From Oscillospiraceae bacterium (GTDB taxonomy: Bacteria > Bacillota > Clostridia > Oscillospirales > Acutalibacteraceae), in the NCBI GenBank assembly GCA_015066465.1, contig SVOI01000003.1, forward strand, positions 1-64,000: 64,000 bases of DNA. The letters run 5' to 3'. The notes beneath the pieces were generated by a model that was given only the letters and a program-made list of their open reading frames with translations, made no database searches and was not told the DNA's origin. A program made the position numbers and the translations under genes. Positions 60,409 to 64,000 of the stretch are shown here, piece by piece (position 1 is the first letter of the stretch; each line of letters begins with the position of its first letter).

Positions 60409-61641
60409 TTGTTTTACGATTCAGAATTACATTTTTTACAGAGTGTTTTAAAAAAGTGCAGGGTACAGACACTTGTTATAAACGCAAAAGAAAATCCAGA
60501 AAGTAATCTTGATTTGGGTTTGAGAGCACTTTTGGAGATTGATAATCATTTTGAAAGACCATTAGTAGACGTTTTAGGTGAAATTTCTCGTAATACTATT
60601 CATTTGCTCACTGATGGTTATATGTGTAAATATATTTATTTACAGTTACCTGGTGATGATTTAGAAAATGTATTGGTAATAGGTCCATACCAGACTAAAG
60701 TGTTTAATCACGAAGAAATTCTTGAGTTAGCAGAGAAGAATATAGTTCCACCTTCAAAAATGCGTGATTTTGAAAGCTACTATAGTGGTTTACCTCTTAT
60801 CGGTGATGAAGGTCAGTTGATTTCTTTAATTGATACCTTTGGTGAATTTATTTGGAATGGTAGTTCTAATTATCGTTTTGCAGAATATACATTAGAAACT
60901 AATTTTGAGAATGTGACAGCTACAGGGATAATCAACAAATCACTTTCGGAGCACGATAGCTTAACATGGAACAGCAAGCTTATCGAGGCAAGATATGCTT
61001 ATGAAAATGAATTTTTGTTTGCGATTACACAAGGTAATTACCCTAAAGCAAAGCATCTTATATCGCAATTTAATAGTATACAGATTGACCAGCGTAATGC
61101 TGACCCTATAAGAGATATGAAAAACTATTGTTTAGTTATAAACACATTGTTCAGAAAAGCTGTTGAGCGTGGTGGTGTTCATCCGATTCATATTGATAGT
61201 GTTTCCGGAGAGTTTGCAAAGAAGATTGAGCTTCGGACAAATGTAGAAGATATTTATAAATTGATGCTTGAAATGGTTAAGGTTTATTGCCAGCTTGTCA
61301 ACAAGTATTCAGTAAAAGATTATTCACCAACTGTTCAAAAGGTAGTTGTGATGATAGAGAGTAATCTTTCTTCTGACTTGACCCTCAGCGAGCTTGCATC
61401 AACTCTCAATATCAATGCGAGTTATCTGTCAACAGTTTTCAAGAAAGAGACTGGCAAAACAATAACAGCTTATGTTAATGAAAAGCGAATTGAATTAGCT
61501 CAGGAGTTATTAAAAACAACAAATTTGCAAATTCAGACAATAGCTCAATATTGTGGTATTGTAGATGTCCATTATTTTACAAGGTTGTTTAAGAAAATAA
61601 CAGGTGTTTCACCTAAACAATTCAGAGAAGAGAATAGTTAG
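60409..61641 (+). CDS. AraC-family transcriptional regulator
   Basis: About 410 residues. The C-terminal ~100 residues are the double helix-turn-helix: LTLSELASTLNINASYLSTVFKKETGKTI and IQTIAQYCGIVDVHYFTRLFKKITGVSPKQFRE. The N-terminal ~280 residues form a sensor-like region without a recognisable cupin. The frame opens at TTG 60385, but GGGGG at 60397-60401 lies 7 nt before the TTG at 60409, the better start. Divergent from the GH2 gene, which it probably activates in response to a sugar. The GH27 cluster or sulfatase could be further targets. Confidence 0.92.
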   Translation: MFYDSELHFLQSVLKKCRVQTLVINAKENPESNLDLGLRALLEIDNHFERPLVDVLGEISRNTIHLLTDGYMCKYIYLQLPGDDLENVLVIGPYQTKVFNHEEILELAEKNIVPPSKMRDFESYYSGLPLIGDEGQLISLIDTFGEFIWNGSSNYRFAEYTLETNFENVTATGIINKSLSEHDSLTWNSKLIEARYAYENEFLFAITQGNYPKAKHLISQFNSIQIDQRNADPIRDMKNYCLVINTLFRKAVERGGVHPIHIDSVSGEFAKKIELRTNVEDIYKLMLEMVKVYCQLVNKYSVKDYSPTVQKVVVMIESNLSSDLTLSELASTLNINASYLSTVFKKETGKTITAYVNEKRIELAQELLKTTNLQIQTIAQYCGIVDVHYFTRLFKKITGVSPKQFREENS

Positions 61642-61649
61642 AGGTTTTT

Positions 61650-62735
61650 ATGGAAGTAACAAAAATAGTTATAACTGGTGGTCCGTGTGCAGGTAAGTCA
61701 ACTGGTTTCAGTAGAATTCAAGAGGAATTCACAACTATGGGTTATAGGGTTTTATTTGTTTCAGAAACCGCTACAGAACTCATAACCGGTGGTATTGCTC
61801 CTTGGACTTGCAAAAATTCAGACGAGTTTCAAAAATATCTGATGAAATTGCAACTTGAAAAAGAAAAAGTTTTTTGTGATGCCGCACTTTCAATGTCGGG
61901 TGATAAAGTTTTAATTGTTTGTGACAGAGGGATGCTTGATAACAAGTCTTATATGACAAATTCATGTTTTCAGTCGGCTCTTAGCGAATTAAAATTGAAT
62001 GAAACCGAGCTTCGTGATAATTATGATGCGGTTTTCCATTTAGTTACAGCGGCGAATGGTGCTGAAGAGTTTTACACAACTACTAATAATACAGCGAGAA
62101 CTGAAACACCAGAGGAAGCAAGGCTGATTGATGAAAAATTAATTTCTGCGTGGACAGGTCATCCACATTTAAGAGTTATTGATAACTCAACTTCGTTTGA
62201 TGATAAAATTAAGCGACTTATAAAAGAAATTGCATCTTTTCTCGGCGAACCAGAACCACTTGAGATTGAGAGGAAATATTTGATTGAATATCCAGATATT
62301 TCCTGGATTAACTCTTTAGAGAATTGTCAGCGTATTGAGATTATACAAACATATCTCAAATCTAATTGTGACGAAGAGGTAAGGGTAAGACAACGTGGAA
62401 TTGATGGTAACTTCATTTATTTTAAAACAATAAAAAGAAAAGTAACTGATTTAAAGCGTGTAGAAATTGAAAAGCGTCTTTCAAAAGATGAGTATTTAAC
62501 ACTTTTATTAGAAGCAGATACAGAAAAAAGGCAAATAAGAAAAACTCGCTATTGTCTTATGTATGAAAATCAGTATTTTGAAATTGACGTTTATCCTTTT
62601 TGGAATGATAAAGCAATTTTAGAAATTGAGTTGAGCGATGAAAATGCTGAAATTAGTTTTCCGAGTGAAATAAAAGTTATTAAAGAAGTAACAGATGATG
62701 AAAGTTATAAAAATGCTTCGTTAGCTAAAATATAA
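61650..62735 (+). CDS. P-loop NTPase/kinase fused to CYTH domain
   Basis: 361 residues. Residues 1-~195 are a small P-loop NTPase/kinase domain: Walker A GGPCAGKST at 10-18, SETATELITGG, VLIVCDRGMLDNKSYM with a Walker-B-like DRG. Residues ~203-361 are a CYTH (triphosphate tunnel) domain: E205-I-E207-R-K209, EEVRVRQRG, FKTIKRKV, EIDVYPFW and AILEIELSD. The same order occurs in the eukaryotic Ttd14 protein. CYTH domains bind or hydrolyse triphosphates such as ThTP or polyphosphate; the kinase acceptor is unknown. Starts 8 bp after the AraC gene, perhaps co-transcribed. Confidence 0.85.
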   Translation: MEVTKIVITGGPCAGKSTGFSRIQEEFTTMGYRVLFVSETATELITGGIAPWTCKNSDEFQKYLMKLQLEKEKVFCDAALSMSGDKVLIVCDRGMLDNKSYMTNSCFQSALSELKLNETELRDNYDAVFHLVTAANGAEEFYTTTNNTARTETPEEARLIDEKLISAWTGHPHLRVIDNSTSFDDKIKRLIKEIASFLGEPEPLEIERKYLIEYPDISWINSLENCQRIEIIQTYLKSNCDEEVRVRQRGIDGNFIYFKTIKRKVTDLKRVEIEKRLSKDEYLTLLLEADTEKRQIRKTRYCLMYENQYFEIDVYPFWNDKAILEIELSDENAEISFPSEIKVIKEVTDDESYKNASLAKI

Positions 62736-62770
62736 CAAAACGCCCTCATTTTTGAGGGCGTTTTGTTATA
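62731..62770. terminator. Bidirectional terminator between convergent genes
   Basis: TATAACAAAACGCCCTCA (62731-62748) and TGAGGGCGTTTTGTTATA (62753-62770) form an 18-bp perfect stem with a TTTT loop. It contains the stop codon of the plus gene and that of mtaB on the minus strand, so both genes end inside it. Confidence 0.93.
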
Positions 62771-64000
62771 TTCCTATGCAATAATCATCTTTGGCTTCTA
62801 TTATTTTTACTTTTATAATTTCTCCCGAACGCTTAGTATTATCATAAATTCTTACAGGCGTGTAGTTTTCTGTATAGCCTTCAGAATAATCGTTTTTATC
62901 TGTTTCAAAAAGAACATTTACAGTTTTGCCTATCTGTTCTTTCAGATATTCTTTTCTTGTTTCGTTAGTTGTTTCTGTTAATATCTTAGCACGGCTTTCT
63001 TTAACTGCATTTGTTAATTGTGGTAATTTAGAAGCAACAGTACCTTCTCTTATTGAGTAGGGGAAGATGTGTGCTTTTTCAAATTTAATTGCTTTTGCAA
63101 ATTCTACAGTTTCAAGGAATTCTTCTTCAGTTTCTGTAGGAAAACCCGTAAGAATATCAGTTGTGATAGTGGCATCCGGAAAAACTTCTCTAAGATTTTC
63201 GGTTAACGTCTTATATTCATCTGCTGTGTAATGGCGATTCATTTTCTTTAAAACAGAATCAGAACCACTCTGTAGTGAAATATGAAATTGAGGGCAAAGC
63301 TTTGTTATTTTGCCCAGCTTTTCAATCATTTCTCTGGTGATGTGGTCTGGTTCTAAGGAACCTAATCTTATACGTTTTATATTATCGTGCTTTTCAGCAA
63401 GCTGTAAAGCATCAGGAAGTGAATTTTTTGTACCTTTACCATAATCAGAGAGATTAATTCCAACAAAAACAATTTCTTTGTAGCCGTTGTCATTTAATGA
63501 TTTTAACTCTTTATCAATATCTTCTAATGCTTTTGAACGTGAAAATCCACGAGCGTAGGGGATAAGACAATATGAGCAATATCTGTCACAACCATCCTGG
63601 ATTTTTAAAAATGCACGTGTATGTCCGTCAAATCTTGTAATACCAGTACCTAAAAAAACATCATCACGAGAGTGACAAATATGGGCATTTGATCTTGCTT
63701 TGTTTTCAGAATATTTTTTGAGAATGTTAACAATATCAGTGTTATTTCTGTTTCCCATTAAAATGTCAATTTCTGGTAAATCATTCATAATAACATCGGG
63801 CTCAGCCTGTGAAGCACAACCAGTTAAAACCATAACAGCATTCACATTATTTTTCTTTAATTTTCTGACTGTCTGACGTACTTTTCTTACACCTTCAGCA
63901 GTAACAGTGCAGGAATTAACTATAATTATATCTGCTGAAGTGGGTGAGGAGGTTATAGTAAAACCTGCTTTAACTAAAAGCTCACTCATTTCCTGTGTCT
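62766..64000 (-). CDS. mtaB: tRNA t6A37 methylthiotransferase MtaB (5' end outside window)
   Basis: Radical SAM methylthiotransferase that converts t6A37 to ms2t6A37 in tRNAs. Visible: the end of the UPF0004 domain (IIIVNSCTVTAEGVRKVRQTVRKL; LTGCASQAEPD), the radical SAM cluster motif CDRYCSYCLIPYARG, and a C-terminal TRAM domain (IGKTVNVLFETDKNDYSEGYTENYTPV). The ATG at 63989 is internal: the frame continues to the edge as TQEMSELLVKAGF, matching the usual YETQxM segment. About 20 N-terminal residues, including the first cluster cysteine, lie outside. Group is MtaB rather than MiaB or RimO. Confidence 0.94.
   Translation of the reverse strand, partial: TQEMSELLVKAGFTITSSPTSADIIIVNSCTVTAEGVRKVRQTVRKLKKNNVNAVMVLTGCASQAEPDVIMNDLPEIDILMGNRNNTDIVNILKKYSENKARSNAHICHSRDDVFLGTGITRFDGHTRAFLKIQDGCDRYCSYCLIPYARGFSRSKALEDIDKELKSLNDNGYKEIVFVGINLSDYGKGTKNSLPDALQLAEKHDNIKRIRLGSLEPDHITREMIEKLGKITKLCPQFHISLQSGSDSVLKKMNRHYTADEYKTLTENLREVFPDATITTDILTGFPTETEEEFLETVEFAKAIKFEKAHIFPYSIREGTVASKLPQLTNAVKESRAKILTETTNETRKEYLKEQIGKTVNVLFETDKNDYSEGYTENYTPVRIYDNTKRSGEIIKVKIIEAKDDYCIGI

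Overview
The window is a low-GC Firmicute chromosome segment, most likely from a gut member of the Clostridia (Oscillospiraceae/Ruminococcaceae-like). The evidence is AT-rich coding sequence, AGGAGG/GGTG-type ribosome binding sites with frequent TTG and GTG starts, Gram-positive lipoproteins, and the gene orders dgt-dnaG-rpoD, cdaA-cdaR, scpA-scpB-DUF2953-gerW and gmk-rpoZ-priA-def-fmt-rsmB-rlmN-stp-prkC-rsgA. A 25-residue SpoVM homologue and a GerW/YtfJ homologue point to a spore-forming lineage. No rRNA, tRNA or CRISPR array was seen.

Layout. 1-4177: a carbohydrate-linked cluster with the end of a GH27 alpha-galactosidase, an ADP-ribosylglycohydrolase-family protein, a GNAT protein, and a fusion of a second GNAT domain to a Gfo/Idh/MocA oxidoreductase. 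4280-7819: an unknown lipoprotein, two hypothetical genes and an ArsB/SLC13-type permease. 7850-10665 (minus): a membrane protein, a P-loop kinase with an extra N-terminal domain, and an AGE-family sugar epimerase in one translationally coupled operon. 10795-13096: feoAB. 13216-18232: rpmE, yigZ, dgt, dnaG, rpoD. 18352-20453: an ECF sigma factor with a putative anti-sigma factor and a divergent GDPD-like protein. 20442-22459: a recombination scar. A truncated 3' copy of a polysaccharide deacetylase gene, a DUF6291-like stub, a zinc-ribbon protein and the leader plus first codons of an apparent MobV relaxase lie next to the intact deacetylase. 23027-25855 (minus): two flavoproteins. 26015-31959: sulfatase, asnS, an aspartate aminotransferase, ispF, and a DUF3343/cysteine-desulfurase pair.

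32027-44711 is a tightly packed run of 14 genes: cdaA and cdaR (c-di-AMP synthesis), a lipoprotein, a two-component system, yqhQ, prmC, an M50 protease, scpAB, DUF2953, gerW, a D,D-carboxypeptidase and rluB. 44776-57831 is a second run of 14 genes that starts at a perfect-consensus promoter: yicC, remA, gmk, rpoZ, priA, def, fmt, a zinc peptidase, rsmB, rlmN, a PP2C phosphatase, the PASTA kinase prkC, rsgA and spoVM. 57948-62735: a GH2 glycosidase divergent from an AraC regulator, followed by a P-loop/CYTH fusion protein. mtaB (minus) runs off the right edge.

The core genes serve replication, transcription, translation quality control, chromosome segregation, envelope signalling and sporulation. 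The accessory genes (GH27, GH2, sulfatase, AGE epimerase, the MocA fusion) suggest growth on host or plant glycans. The least explained parts are the GNAT/GNAT-MocA cluster, the 20.4-22.5 kb scar, the kinase-epimerase operon and the P-loop/CYTH fusion. Promoter, terminator and start-codon calls were made by eye; none was tested computationally.
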